From contig CAVTOX010000008.1 in NCBI GenBank assembly GCA_963736425.1, forward strand, positions 28,184 through 92,183: a stretch of DNA of 64,000 nucleotides, written 5' to 3'. Shown here one piece after another: positions 55,917 to 64,000 of this stretch. The stretch's first letter is position 1; each line of letters begins with the position of its first letter. The notes below the pieces were generated by a model. It searched no databases and was not told the origin of the DNA. It saw only the letters and a program-made list of their open reading frames with translations. This DNA comes from Prado023 sp963736425. Lineage in GTDB: Bacteria; Actinomycetota; Actinomycetes; S36-B12; CAIYMF01. Position numbers and translations under genes: made by a program.

Positions 55917-56606
55917 ATGAGTGACCTGGTCAGCTACCAACTCGAGGACGGCGTCGCCATCCTGACACTGGACAACGGCAAGGTGAATGCCGTCTCCCAC
56001 GAGGTCATCGAGGCGTTCCACGCGGCGCTGGATCGGGCTGTGGCCGACCAGGCCATCGTGATCATCACCGGCACCCCGGGCATGTTCTCCGGCGGCTACG
56101 ACCTGAAGGTGATGACGTCGGGCCCGCAGAACGCGATCGCCCTGGTCGCCGCAGGCTCGGGCCTGGCACGCCGGATGCTCGCGCACCCCTTCCCGATCAT
56201 CGTCGCGTGCACCGGCCACGCGGTGGCCAAGGGTTCGTTCATCCTGCTCTCGGCCGACTACCGGGTGGGCATCGACGGGCCGTTCCGCATCGGTCTGAAC
56301 GAGGTCCAGATCGGCATGACCATGCACCACGTCGGCATCGAGCTGGCGCGCAATCGGCTGCGCAAGTCCTACTTCAACCGCTCGGTGATCAACGCCGAGA
56401 TGTTCGAGCCGCAGGAGGCGCTGAAGGCCGGCTTCCTCGACGCAGTCGTCGCTCCCGAGGAGCTCATGCCGGCGGCCCTGGCAATGGCCGAGCAGATGAA
56501 GAAGCTGAACATGACTGCACACGCGAACACCAAGGTGAAGGCGCGCAAGGCGCTCCTCGAGACCCTCGACTGGGCGATCGAGGAGGACAAGCTCCACGCC
56601 CTGTAG
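55917..56606 (+). CDS. Enoyl-CoA hydratase/isomerase (crotonase) family protein
   Basis: This 229-residue crotonase has GMFSGGYDLKVM (first oxyanion loop), HAVAKGSFILLSADYRVG and NEVQIGMTMHHVGIEL. The second loop reads TGHAVAKGSF, and the acidic position of hydratases is Glu in NEVQIG. The family acts on acyl-CoA thioesters, and this variant is common in actinobacteria and close to an enoyl-CoA isomerase-hydratase group. ATG 55917 follows GAAGGA. It converges on DoxX across a long palindrome. Confidence 0.83.
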   Translation: MSDLVSYQLEDGVAILTLDNGKVNAVSHEVIEAFHAALDRAVADQAIVIITGTPGMFSGGYDLKVMTSGPQNAIALVAAGSGLARRMLAHPFPIIVACTGHAVAKGSFILLSADYRVGIDGPFRIGLNEVQIGMTMHHVGIELARNRLRKSYFNRSVINAEMFEPQEALKAGFLDAVVAPEELMPAALAMAEQMKKLNMTAHANTKVKARKALLETLDWAIEEDKLHAL

Positions 56607-56613
56607 GCCACCC

Positions 56614-56690
56614 CAGCGAAACCCTCCGGAAAGGGTCAGATCCTCCGCGCCGGCACGGAGGATCTGACCCTTCACGGAGGGTTTGCGCTG
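56614..56690. terminator. 77-base imperfect palindrome between convergent genes
   Basis: The arms pair over about 33 bases with small gaps (AAACCCTCCG with CGGAGGGTTT; AAGGGTCAGATCCTCCG with CGGAGGATCTGACCCTT). The loop is about 8 bases. The outer ends (CAGCG with CGCTG) extend the stem. It probably ends transcription from both sides. The DoxX stop (56672-56674) lies within the right arm. Confidence 0.65.
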
Positions 56691-57118
56691 GTTCGGCGGC
56701 TCGAACGCCAGGCCGCCCACGCGCCGGTGGACCACAGGGCCCACACGACCAGCACCGGCTGGAAGAACAGCCGGATCAGGCGCGCCTGGTCGGTGTCGAG
56801 GCCGAACGCGTCCGTGCCCGTGACGTACTGCGAGATGTTGCCCGGGAACACCGCGACGAAGAACGCTGCCGCGGTCCAGCCGATCGGGACGCGGTACCGG
56901 GGCAGGGCGATGAGCGCCAGGCCGAGGGCGATCTCCACGACCCCCGATGCCACGACGACGAAGTCCGGGTCGAGTGGCACCCACGCGGGCACCTGCGCCT
57001 GGAACTCCTCGCGCTGTCGGGTCAGATGACCGATCCCGGCGAACAGCAGGAACCCGCCCAGGACGACCCTGGCGATCGTCCGAGGCAGCGACGAGGGTCC
57101 TGGTTGGGATCGCGGCAC
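56672..57118 (-). CDS. DoxX-family membrane protein
   Basis: This 148-residue protein has four membrane segments (IARVVLGGFLLFAGIGHLT, FVVVASGVVEIALGLALIAL, GWTAAAFFVAVFPGN and LFFQPVLVVWALWSTGAW). GNISQYVTGTDAFG lies before the last. This is the DoxX/SURF4-like pattern. GTG 57118 follows GAGGAG, six bases upstream, and is preferred over ATG 57154. Function is unclear. The family appears in thiosulfate oxidation and stress-related settings. Confidence 0.8.
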   Translation of the reverse strand: MPRSQPGPSSLPRTIARVVLGGFLLFAGIGHLTRQREEFQAQVPAWVPLDPDFVVVASGVVEIALGLALIALPRYRVPIGWTAAAFFVAVFPGNISQYVTGTDAFGLDTDQARLIRLFFQPVLVVWALWSTGAWAAWRSSRRTSANPP

Positions 57119-57199
57119 GAAGGCTCCTCGGTTGGGTCTGGGTCGCGATCCCATCCGATGGGCCGCGCGTCGGCGTGGCCCCAGTCAAACAGCGATCTG

Positions 57200-58175
57200 C
57201 TACTCCAGCATCCCCGATCAGCCGGCCGCGGATGATCTCCTCGGCCTCGGCCATGATCCGGTCGATCAGCTCCTTGCAGGTCGGGATGTCGTGGATGAGG
57301 CCGGCGACCATGCCGCAGGACCAGGCGCCGGCGTCCATGTCGCCCTCGATCATGATCCGCGGGTAGACCCCGGCGACCTGCTCGATGATGTCCTCGAACT
57401 TCAGGTCCGAGCCCAGCTCCTTCTCCTTGACGAGCAGCTGCTCGACCGCGGCGTTGACCATGACCCGCTCGGTGTTGCGCAGCGGGCGCATGACCAGCCG
57501 GGTGTCGAGCTCGGAGGCGGCCACGATCGCGTCCTTGACCCGCTGGTGGACCGGGGCCTCCTGGGTGGCGATGAACCGCGTGCCCATGTTGATCCCGTCG
57601 GCGCCCATCGCCAGCGACGCGACCAGGCTGCGCCCGTCGGCCTGGCCACCGGAGGCCACGAACGGGATCTCCAGCTCGTCGGCGGCGCGGGGGAGCAGGA
57701 TCATGTTGGGCACGTCGTCCTCGCCCGGGTGCCCGCCGCACTCGAAGCCGTCGACGGACACCGCGTCGCAGCCGATGGACTGGGCCTTGAGCGCGTGGCG
57801 CACGGACGTGCACTTGTGGATGACCTTCACCCCGGCGCCCTTGAGGTAGGGCAGGACGGCCTCAGGGTTGCGCCCGGCGGTCTCGACGACCGGCACGCCG
57901 CCCTCGATGATCGCGCGCACGTAGCCGGGGTAGTCCGGGGAGGCGACCGTCGGCAGGAACGTGAGGTTCACGCCGAACGGCTTGTCGGTCATCTCGCGGC
58001 AGCGGGCGATCTCGGCGGCCAGCGCCTCCGGCGTGCGCTGGGTGAGGCCGGTGATGATGCCCAGGCCGCCGGCGTTGGACACCGCCGCGGCCAGCTCGGC
58101 GAACCCGACGTAGTGCATGCCGCCCTGGATGATCGGGTGCTCGATGCCCAACAGCTCCGTGATGCGCGTCCTCAT
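57200..58175 (-). CDS. Nitronate monooxygenase-like flavoprotein, frameshifted at the end
   Basis: The product of about 325 residues has IIQGGMHYVGFAELAAAVSN, FGVNLTFLPT and GVKVIHKCTSVRHALKAQSI. FECGGHPGEDDVPN is the FMN-binding Gly-rich loop and GADGINMGTRFIATQEAPVH the phosphate-binding end. Members oxidise alkyl nitronates or act as 2-nitropropane dioxygenase-like enzymes. An extra base near 57217 removes the stop. Without it the end reads RLIGMLE and TAG at 57200. Read literally, the frame continues for another 500 residues of unlikely composition. Confidence 0.82.
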
Positions 58176-58369
58176 GAGTGCGACCCCTTCCGCGATGGGC
58201 CGGATCTCTGGGGCAGCGGGCGCTGCGGGTATCCGGGCCTGGGCCCAACGCTACCGAGGCGCCGATGGAGGCCCGACGGCAAGGTGCGGGCATCGGCCCG
58301 GCTGTGCTCGACCTCGCGCAGTCACGCCCGAACAGCCGCAGCCGCCGCACCGATGCCCTCCGGTCGGGC

Positions 58370-58673
58370 CTACATCATGTAGATGATCGTGTCCTTCGTG
58401 CTTCCCTCGATGAAGAGGCCCTCAGCCTTGGCCAGGACTGCGAGGTAGCCGGGATCGGTCAATGCTGCGGAGCACCCCGGCCTCGAACGCCGCCATGTCC
58501 TCGTAGTCCATGAACCAGTGGATCATTCCGTTGACGCCACCGACCTGCAGGCCCCATTGGAGGGGGATGCCCCACGCCTGTGTCACGTACTCGCACATCT
58601 CAGCGGCGAAGGCCCCAGCCTCCTGGCCCTTGACCCCGGCCACGAGCGAGGTCCTGTGGAAGCGGATTGCCAT
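58370..58673 (-). CDS. Small hypothetical protein, frameshifted
   Basis: The product of about 100 residues begins MAIRFHRTSLVAGVKGQEAG. It continues with GGVNGMIHWFMDYEDMAAFE and ends TDPGYLAVLAKAEGLFIEGS then TKDTIIYMM. One extra base near 58450 breaks it. The pattern fits a small ferredoxin-like (ABM/NIPSNAP-type) fold. ATG 58673 follows AAGGAGG. Family not recognised. Confidence 0.6.
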
Positions 58674-58980
58674 GATGTCCTCCTTCGGACTCCATTCGAC
58701 GGGTGACCCCCGTCACATCCAGAGTCCCGCCGCAGGGCGCCGGGGAGTAGGGCCGAAGGGCCGGGTGTGTGCCCGGATCGAGGTGCGAGGACCGAACCCC
58801 GGGACGGAACCCGGGACGTGATGGGCCAGTCGCCCTAGTCGCCTGCCTCCACCCGCGCGAGCTGGGGCATTCACAGAGCACTTCGGCCCTGTTGTGGTGG
58901 GTGTTTGCGGCGTTGTCTGGAGGTGGGCACGCGGGCCAGCGTGCCGAGGACCGACTCCATGGGGATGGGAGTTGAGGACC
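58674..58980. promoter_or_regulatory. Divergent intergenic region, 307 bases
   Basis: No gene is supported. A TGAC-CCCC-GTCA dyad lies just upstream of the small minus-strand gene, near 58709-58720. A near-direct repeat of CCGGGACG elements occurs near 58797-58820. Neither forms a clear promoter. GAGG at 58974-58977 serves as ribosome binding site for the aldehyde dehydrogenase gene. Confidence 0.35.
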
Positions 58981-60714
58981 ATGGCCAGTCACTCATTGGA
59001 TACCAAGGGGCAAAGCGCGTCCGCGCGAGGGACCGGGGCTGCGCTGGACACCGCGTCCCTGGACGCGGCGGTCGCCGACCTGCGGGCGGGACTGCCCTCG
59101 TGGATCGACCTGCCGCTCGAGGAACGCATTGCGCTGCTTCGAGCGGCCCGCCGGAGGGTGGGGGAGGAGGCCGAGGGGGTCGTGGCGGCCGGCTGCGCCG
59201 CACAGGGGGTCGCGCTCGACAGCCTGTGGGCCCGAGAGCTGTGGGGCGGGTTCTCCCCTCTGGCCACCCTCCTGGTCGCGCTCGAGGAGGTCCTGGGCCG
59301 CGTTGCGGAGGGGCGCGATCCCCTACCTGCCCGTGCGGTGCGCACCCGCCTCGATGGGCAGGTCGTCGTGGACGCGGTGCCCGCGACGAGGACGGATCGC
59401 CTCACCTTCGCCGGGTGGGGTCTGCGCGGGCAGGTGTGGATGCAGCCGGGGATCTCCGAGGAGGAGGTTCGTGCCGGCGCGGCACGGGCCTACCGCGGAG
59501 CAGGCTTCGACGCCCCCGGCGTCGCCCTGGTGCTCGGTGCCGGCAACTTCGCGTTCCTGCCGGCGTCGGACCTGCTGCACATGCTGTTCGGGGAGGGGTG
59601 CGTGGTGGCGTTGAAGATGAATCCGGTCAACGCGTACCTCCAGCCATTCTTCGAGCGGATCTTCGCGGACTTCGTCGACCGCCGCTGGTTGAGGTTCGTC
59701 GATACCGCGGTCGAGTCAGGCCACTATCTGGCGCACCACCCGGGGATCGACCGCCTGCACATGACGGGATCGGCGGCGACCTATGACTCGATCGTCTGGG
59801 GCACCGGGGAGGAGGGCATGCGGAACCGGGTGGCGGGGACGCGCCTGCTGGACAAGCCCTTCAGCGCGGAGTTGGGTGGAGTCAGCCCAGTGATCGTCGT
59901 CCCCGGGCCGTGGTCCGACTCCGACGTGCGCCTCCAGGCTGACCGGATCGCCATCACGAAGCTGCTCAACTGCGGGCACGTATGCAATGCCACGCAGGTC
60001 CTGGTCATGCCCGAGGGCTGGGCGCAGGGTGCCGCGCTCCTCGACGAGATCCGCAGGCTGCTGCGGACGCTCCCACCGAGGCCCGCCTACTACCCGGGGA
60101 CCGATGCGAAGGTGACCCGTGCGATCGCCGGCCAGCCGGATGTCGAGGTCCTGATGAGTCCACATCGGCGGGTCCTGGTGGCGGGGTTGGATCCGGACAC
60201 CGACGTGAGCCTGTTGCACGACGAAGTGTTCGCCGATGTCCTGGGGGTGGTGGAGCTGCCGGCGCCCACCGTCGCCGAGTACCTCGCAGCTGCGGTGACG
60301 TTCTGCAACGAGCGCCTCGCAGGAGACCTCGGGGCAACCATGTTCGTGCACCCGGCGACGGCCAAGGCCGAGGCGATGGCCCTCGACCGGGCGATCGCAG
60401 ACCTGCGATACGGGGCCGTCGGAGTCAACGAGTGGGCTGTGTGGGCGGGATCCCTCGGTTACACGACGTGGGGCGGGTTCCCCGGGAACACCCCCGAGCA
60501 CATCGGCAGTGGCGTCGGCGTGATCGGCAACGCGTTCCTCCTCGATCGTCCGCAGAAGACCGTGATCAGCGCAGCGTTCCATCCACGCATGAAGCCGCTC
60601 TTCACCGCGAGCCACCGGACCCTGGCGGGACTGATGCGAGGCCTCGTGCGCTACCAGACGTCGGAGGACCTGCGTGCCCTGCCGGGCGTGTTCGCGGCGG
60701 TGCTGCGCGCCTGA
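58981..60714 (+). CDS. Aldehyde dehydrogenase-superfamily protein, long form
   Basis: This 577-residue protein is about 80 longer than most aldehyde dehydrogenases. It has GVALVLGAGNFAFLPASDLL, VVALKMNPVNAYLQ, HMTGSAATYDSIVWGTG, KPFSAELGGVSPVIVVPG (catalytic Glu) and NCGHVCNATQVLV (catalytic Cys335). YTTWGGFPGNTPEHIGSGVG lies near the end. This matches a group close to acyl-CoA reductase or coenzyme-dependent aldehyde dehydrogenases. ATG 58981 follows GAGG. The longer upstream frame is unlikely. The methyltransferase follows after 28 bases. Confidence 0.8.
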   Translation: MASHSLDTKGQSASARGTGAALDTASLDAAVADLRAGLPSWIDLPLEERIALLRAARRRVGEEAEGVVAAGCAAQGVALDSLWARELWGGFSPLATLLVALEEVLGRVAEGRDPLPARAVRTRLDGQVVVDAVPATRTDRLTFAGWGLRGQVWMQPGISEEEVRAGAARAYRGAGFDAPGVALVLGAGNFAFLPASDLLHMLFGEGCVVALKMNPVNAYLQPFFERIFADFVDRRWLRFVDTAVESGHYLAHHPGIDRLHMTGSAATYDSIVWGTGEEGMRNRVAGTRLLDKPFSAELGGVSPVIVVPGPWSDSDVRLQADRIAITKLLNCGHVCNATQVLVMPEGWAQGAALLDEIRRLLRTLPPRPAYYPGTDAKVTRAIAGQPDVEVLMSPHRRVLVAGLDPDTDVSLLHDEVFADVLGVVELPAPTVAEYLAAAVTFCNERLAGDLGATMFVHPATAKAEAMALDRAIADLRYGAVGVNEWAVWAGSLGYTTWGGFPGNTPEHIGSGVGVIGNAFLLDRPQKTVISAAFHPRMKPLFTASHRTLAGLMRGLVRYQTSEDLRALPGVFAAVLRA

Positions 60715-60742
60715 GCTCCGGGGCGCTGACAGGGAGGACCTC

Positions 60743-61372
60743 ATGGGATCTGACGGATACGGGCTCTGCGCCCGGTTCTACGACCGGGCGATGGAGCCGG
60801 TGAACGCGCCGCTGCGCCGCGTGGCCCACCGCATGTGCCCGCCCGACGCTGCATGGACGGTGCTCGACGTCGGGTGCGGGACGGGCGCGGGACTGGCTGA
60901 GTACGCCGCCGCAGGGTGCGCCGTGATCGGGGTGGACGCGTCGCCGGCGATGATCGCCGCATCGAGGGAGCGACTCGGACCGCAGGCAGATCTCAGGCTC
61001 ACCGACGGCGGACGACTCCCGGTCGAGGACGGGTGTGCCGACCTCATCCTGATCTCCCTGGTGCTGCACTCGATCTCGCGGGCCGAGGCTGTCGCCCTGC
61101 TCGAGGAGGCTGGGCGCGCGCTGGCGCCGGAGGGTCGGGTGCTCATCACCGACTTCGGGACAGCTGGGCTCCGCTTCCCACGCGGGTGGGCCACCCGTGG
61201 ATTCACCGTCCTCGCGGAGATCGCGTCCGGCCCGACTCACGCGCGCAATGGGCTGGCCTACATCCGTGAGGGAGGCCTTGGCCCGCTCGTCGAGGCCGCC
61301 GGCCTGACGATCACGACCCAGCGACCATCAGCCGGAGGCAACATCACCCTGGCGGTGCTGGGAGCGTCGTGA
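60743..61372 (+). CDS. Class I SAM-dependent methyltransferase
   Basis: This 209-residue protein has motif I VLDVGCGTGAGLAEY, IGVDASPAMIAAS, ADLILISLVLHSISRAEAVA and GRVLITDFGTAG, the standard class I order. It lies 28 bases after the aldehyde dehydrogenase gene behind GGGAGGACC, so they are likely co-transcribed. Substrate unknown. Confidence 0.85.
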   Translation: MGSDGYGLCARFYDRAMEPVNAPLRRVAHRMCPPDAAWTVLDVGCGTGAGLAEYAAAGCAVIGVDASPAMIAASRERLGPQADLRLTDGGRLPVEDGCADLILISLVLHSISRAEAVALLEEAGRALAPEGRVLITDFGTAGLRFPRGWATRGFTVLAEIASGPTHARNGLAYIREGGLGPLVEAAGLTITTQRPSAGGNITLAVLGAS

Positions 61373-61385
61373 CGGCCCCGTCCTC

Positions 61386-62495
61386 CTACCCGGCGATGCC
61401 CAGCGCCTCGTTGAGGAACGTCGTGACCCGGTCACTCCACTGCTCAGGGTCAGTCCGTAGTCCCGCGATGTGGCCGGCGCCGGGGACGACCCACACCGTG
61501 ACCGAGTCCGGGGACCCGGCCCGGATCCAGTCGGCGGCGTGCTGCTCGTCGGGAACGGCACCGCCGGCGATCAGCAGCATCGGCCGAGGTGCGGCCAGCT
61601 CGGCGGCGCGGCGCAGGGAGGTGGGCGGGTCGGCCGGTGTCAGCAGGTCCGCCACGCCGTAGGTGATCCGGTCGAGCTGTTCCTGGACGGTGCCCGCCGC
61701 TCCGTAGACCTCGGAGAGCCACTGCTTGTCCGCTGGCATCCGCTGGCTCGCGCCCTCGGCGACCACGGCGCGGATGCGCGGGTCGGCTGCCGCGGCACCG
61801 ATCGCCTCCTCCCCGCCCATCGAGAGCCCCACCACGGCGATGCGCCGCGCGTCGACGTCCGGTTGGGCGGTGACGAAGTCGACCCCGGCGGCGATGTCCT
61901 GATCGCCGACCCAGCCGAAGTCCATCGCCGGACCCTCGCTGAGCCCATGACCGCGTGCGTCCATCATCAGGACGCCGAACCCCTGGCCGGCCAGGACGGC
62001 GGCCTGCTCGAGGGTGTCGGTCCGGGTCGAGCCCGCCCCATGGCGCAGGACGACGGCGGCGCCGTTGGTCGACGGGATGTACCACCCTGCGAGCCGAACG
62101 CCGTCGACTGTTGTCGCCGTGACCTCCTGGTAGTCCAGGCCCTTGTCCCCGGGAGTCGCTGGGCCGAGGCCGGTGCGTGGCACGGAGGTCGCGGCCAGGG
62201 CCTGCCCGACCGTGAGCAGCGTGAGGGCAGTCACGACGACGAGCGCGAGGATGCCCAGGACGGCAACCCACCACCGGCGTCCGCGCAGGATCATCCGGGC
62301 TCCGATCACCATGAGCGCCAGGCCCGCCGCCAGTGCGGCCAGCCCGACGACGGAGGCCAGGGTCAGGCCGGTCTTCGCCAGGTGCGGCAGGCCGATCCCC
62401 ACTCCGACCGTGATCCCCACGAGTGCGGCGCAGCAGGTCAGGAGGCCGCGAACGGTCGAGCGGGGCTTCCCCGTGCCGACCTCGTTCCCTGCCAT
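61386..62495 (-). CDS. Membrane-anchored alpha/beta hydrolase
   Basis: This 369-residue protein has three membrane segments at the N-terminus (GLLTCCAALVGITVGVGIGL, LTLASVVGLAALAAGLAL, VAVLGILALVVVTALTLL). An outside hydrolase domain follows with RHGAGSTRTDTLE, DARGHGLSEG, VVGLSMGGEEA (Ser) and PGAGHIAGLR (His). Substrate unknown. ATG 62495 follows AGGAGG. It converges on the methyltransferase. Confidence 0.83.
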   Translation of the reverse strand: MAGNEVGTGKPRSTVRGLLTCCAALVGITVGVGIGLPHLAKTGLTLASVVGLAALAAGLALMVIGARMILRGRRWWVAVLGILALVVVTALTLLTVGQALAATSVPRTGLGPATPGDKGLDYQEVTATTVDGVRLAGWYIPSTNGAAVVLRHGAGSTRTDTLEQAAVLAGQGFGVLMMDARGHGLSEGPAMDFGWVGDQDIAAGVDFVTAQPDVDARRIAVVGLSMGGEEAIGAAAADPRIRAVVAEGASQRMPADKQWLSEVYGAAGTVQEQLDRITYGVADLLTPADPPTSLRRAAELAAPRPMLLIAGGAVPDEQHAADWIRAGSPDSVTVWVVPGAGHIAGLRTDPEQWSDRVTTFLNEALGIAG

Positions 62496-62662
62496 GCGGC
62501 CCTCCTGTCATCCCCAGGCCTCCGCAAGGGAGACTGCGACTGCTTGCGGAACCCGGACCATGGCCGCGTCCCTCTCACCCAACCCGAGTACAACCAAGCG
62601 TGCAGGGGGTCAGCCGGCCGCGAGGGGGTCAGTCTCCGGCTGCGTGCCGGTCACTCGTCGCG

Positions 62663-62699
62663 TTGACGGACCACAACGAATGCGTAATACATTACGCAT
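62663..62699 (+). promoter_or_regulatory. Promoter and operator of the MarR-DUF6544 operon
   Basis: TTGACG at 62663-62668 is a -35 element. A perfect inverted repeat, ATGCGTAAT-AC-ATTACGCAT at 62680-62699, fills the space up to the ATG at 62700 and contains TACATT (62688-62693), a TANNNT -10 six bases before the ATG. Binding by the encoded MarR protein would block its own promoter. Among the strongest regulatory sites in the window. Confidence 0.65.
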
Positions 62700-63225
62700 A
62701 TGACGGACGACGAGCTCCTGGCAACGCGGGCAGAGGTCTTCGGATCGCTGTTCGTCCTCATGCAGCACCTGTCGCGCAGGGCTGACCGGGAGCTCGCGGA
62801 CCTGGGGCTGACCACGCGCCAGTGGCTGCTGCTGGCAGTCCTGACGAACGGCTTCCCCGGGTCCAGCCCCTCGCTCAGTGAGGCCGCCGAGAAGTACGGC
62901 AGCTCCCGGCAGAACGTCAAGCAGGTCGCCCTCGGGCTCGAGGCGCGGGGATTCGTGCGCCTGGTCCCGGACCCGGCAGATGCGCGGACGACGCGGATCG
63001 AGCTGACCGACCGGGTCCACGAGTTCGACGAGCCCGCGATGGTCGACGCGCACCCACGACATGCTCGCCGACGCATTCGCCGGACTGACGCCCACCGAGA
63101 CGCGCGACCTGCTCGACCTCACGCGCCGCTGGCTCACCGTCCTCACCACCTCCACCCCAGGAGAGGAACGCACGCTCGTGACCGGCGCGTCAACGCGAGT
63201 CCCGGTCCCTGCGGGCTCGGCATGA
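62700..63225 (+). CDS. MarR-family transcriptional regulator, frameshifted
   Basis: The product of about 174 residues has SLFVLMQHLSRRADRELADL, LTTRQWLLLAVL, the recognition helix SLSEAAEKYGSSRQNVKQVA and the wing LVPDPADARTTRIELT. One extra base near 63052 breaks it before MLADAFAGLTPTETRDLLDL. It probably represses its own operon through the palindrome just upstream. The stop (63223-63225) is close to the DUF6544 start. Confidence 0.8.
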
Positions 63226-63232
63226 CCAGGTC

Positions 63233-63991
63233 GTGGCGGCTGAGTTCGCCGCCCAGCCCCTGGTGCCGGGTGCGACCCCACTCACCAGCAGCGACCTCCT
63301 CGGGCTGCCCGACCCTGTCCGGCGCTACATCGAGCGGTCCGGGGCGGTCGGCCGGCCGCGCCCACAGAACATGCGCGTGGTCATGGACGCGACCATGTAC
63401 CGCAAGCCCGGGTCAGCCGATGCCGGCCCGATCGGTGCAGTACACCTTCTTCGGCCGGCCCACGCCGGCTGTTCCTGATGGAGGCCCGGATGTTCGGGCT
63501 GCCCGTGCGGGCCCTGCACGTGTACCGCCAGGGGAGCGCCACGTTCACCGTCCGGGTTGCGTCGGCGGTGAACATGGTCGACCTGAGTGGCGATGCGATC
63601 AGCGCTGCCGAGACCGTGACCGTCCTCAACGACATGTGCCTCATGGCACCCGGATCCCTGCATGATCCGCGCCTCGCGTGGGATGCGGTGGATGACCGTT
63701 CGGCCGCGGTCACGCTTCACCAACGGTCGGCACGTCGTGACCGCGACGCTGGTGTTCAACGACCGCGACGAGCTCGTGGACTTCTGGTCCGACGACCGCC
63801 CGGACAGCAGCACCGGCGCGTTCGTGCCGATGCGCTGGTCGACGCCGGTGACCGAGTACCGCGACCTCGACGGCCGGCACGCCCTGCACCGTGGTGGTGC
63901 GGTCTACATGCGCCCGGACGGTCCCTTCACCTATGGGGAGTTCACGATGCGCTCGATCCAGTACGACCTCCCGGGCCCCCCGGTGGCCTGA
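63233..63991 (+). CDS. DUF6544-type protein, frameshifted
   Basis: The product of about 252 residues opens with LLGLPDPVRRYIERSGAVG, the usual DUF6544 start. It continues with VQYTFFGRPTRLFLMEARMF, LPVRALHVYRQGSATF, VLNDMCLMAPGSL and FWSDDRPDSSTGAFVPMRWS. Function unknown. Extra bases lie near 63419, 63470 and 63703. It follows the MarR gene closely, so its expression is probably set by that regulator. GTG 63233 is preferred over ATG 63222, which would need another shift. Confidence 0.72.
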
Positions 63992-64000
63992 CCGAGGGAG

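Noticed and set aside
55596..58175. An 859-residue minus-strand frame starting with nitronate monooxygenase and running across DoxX, the crotonase and the regulator
   Set aside because: After about 325 family-like residues the text becomes Arg/Pro/Gly-rich and lies antisense to clear genes. One extra base near 57217 explains the missing stop.
21700..63991. The broken genes as true pseudogenes
   Set aside because: Similarity continues immediately in another frame, motifs are intact, and the breaks are almost all one-base insertions. That fits consensus error better than decay.

Overview
The window is GC-rich chromosomal DNA from an actinobacterium. Codon third positions are almost all G or C, GTG starts are frequent, and several start codons sit 6-7 bases behind a TANNNT hexamer, the leaderless layout common in this phylum. 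The gene order from about 3.6 to 27 kb matches what I remember of the Mycobacterium tuberculosis Rv3192-Rv3202c neighbourhood: adnA, adnB, nudC, uvrD2, an ABC1/AarF kinase, a DUF2342 zinc metalloprotease, a PDZ/Lon-type protease, a PPA1309-like protein and a UPF0182 membrane protein. I cannot place the organism below the class. No prophage, insertion sequence or CRISPR array was seen.

Layout. 0-3.5 kb: the start of a membrane kinase-like gene running off the left edge, a secreted clan-A glycosidase and a MazF-type toxin-antitoxin pair. 3.6-15.8 kb: a DNA-repair block with AdnA and AdnB helicase-nucleases, an endonuclease/exonuclease/phosphatase protein, NudC and UvrD2. 15.9-27 kb: the ABC1 kinase, DUF5679, a crotonase, a Nudix hydrolase, the metalloprotease, the S16 protease and UPF0182. 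Inside this block, between two convergent genes at 18.6-19.2 kb, lies an unusual non-coding region with octamer iterons, DnaA boxes, a promoter and a structured RNA candidate. 27-36 kb: an APC transporter, hydrolases, an EamA transporter, a HipA-like kinase with DUF3037, an SDR, an SGNH esterase, FabI, then initiator tRNA-Met with a strong terminator and a partial repeat of its 3' end. 36-51.8 kb: metabolic and small genes, including PAP2 phosphatase, acyl-CoA dehydrogenase, CorA, a GH3 glucosidase/PLP decarboxylase/DUF309 operon and a MarR/MFS operon. 51.9-55.8 kb: a KimA-type potassium importer translationally coupled to a short KdpD-like kinase and a KdpE-like regulator. 55.9-64 kb: crotonase, DoxX, nitronate monooxygenase, aldehyde dehydrogenase, methyltransferase, a hydrolase and an autoregulated MarR/DUF6544 pair.

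Quality. From about 13 kb on, many genes are broken by one-base shifts. I count about 32 single-base insertions, mostly an added C or G, against about 5 deletions. Protein similarity continues across every break, so I read these as consensus errors rather than pseudogenes. Such genes are given at full span with the break positions noted.
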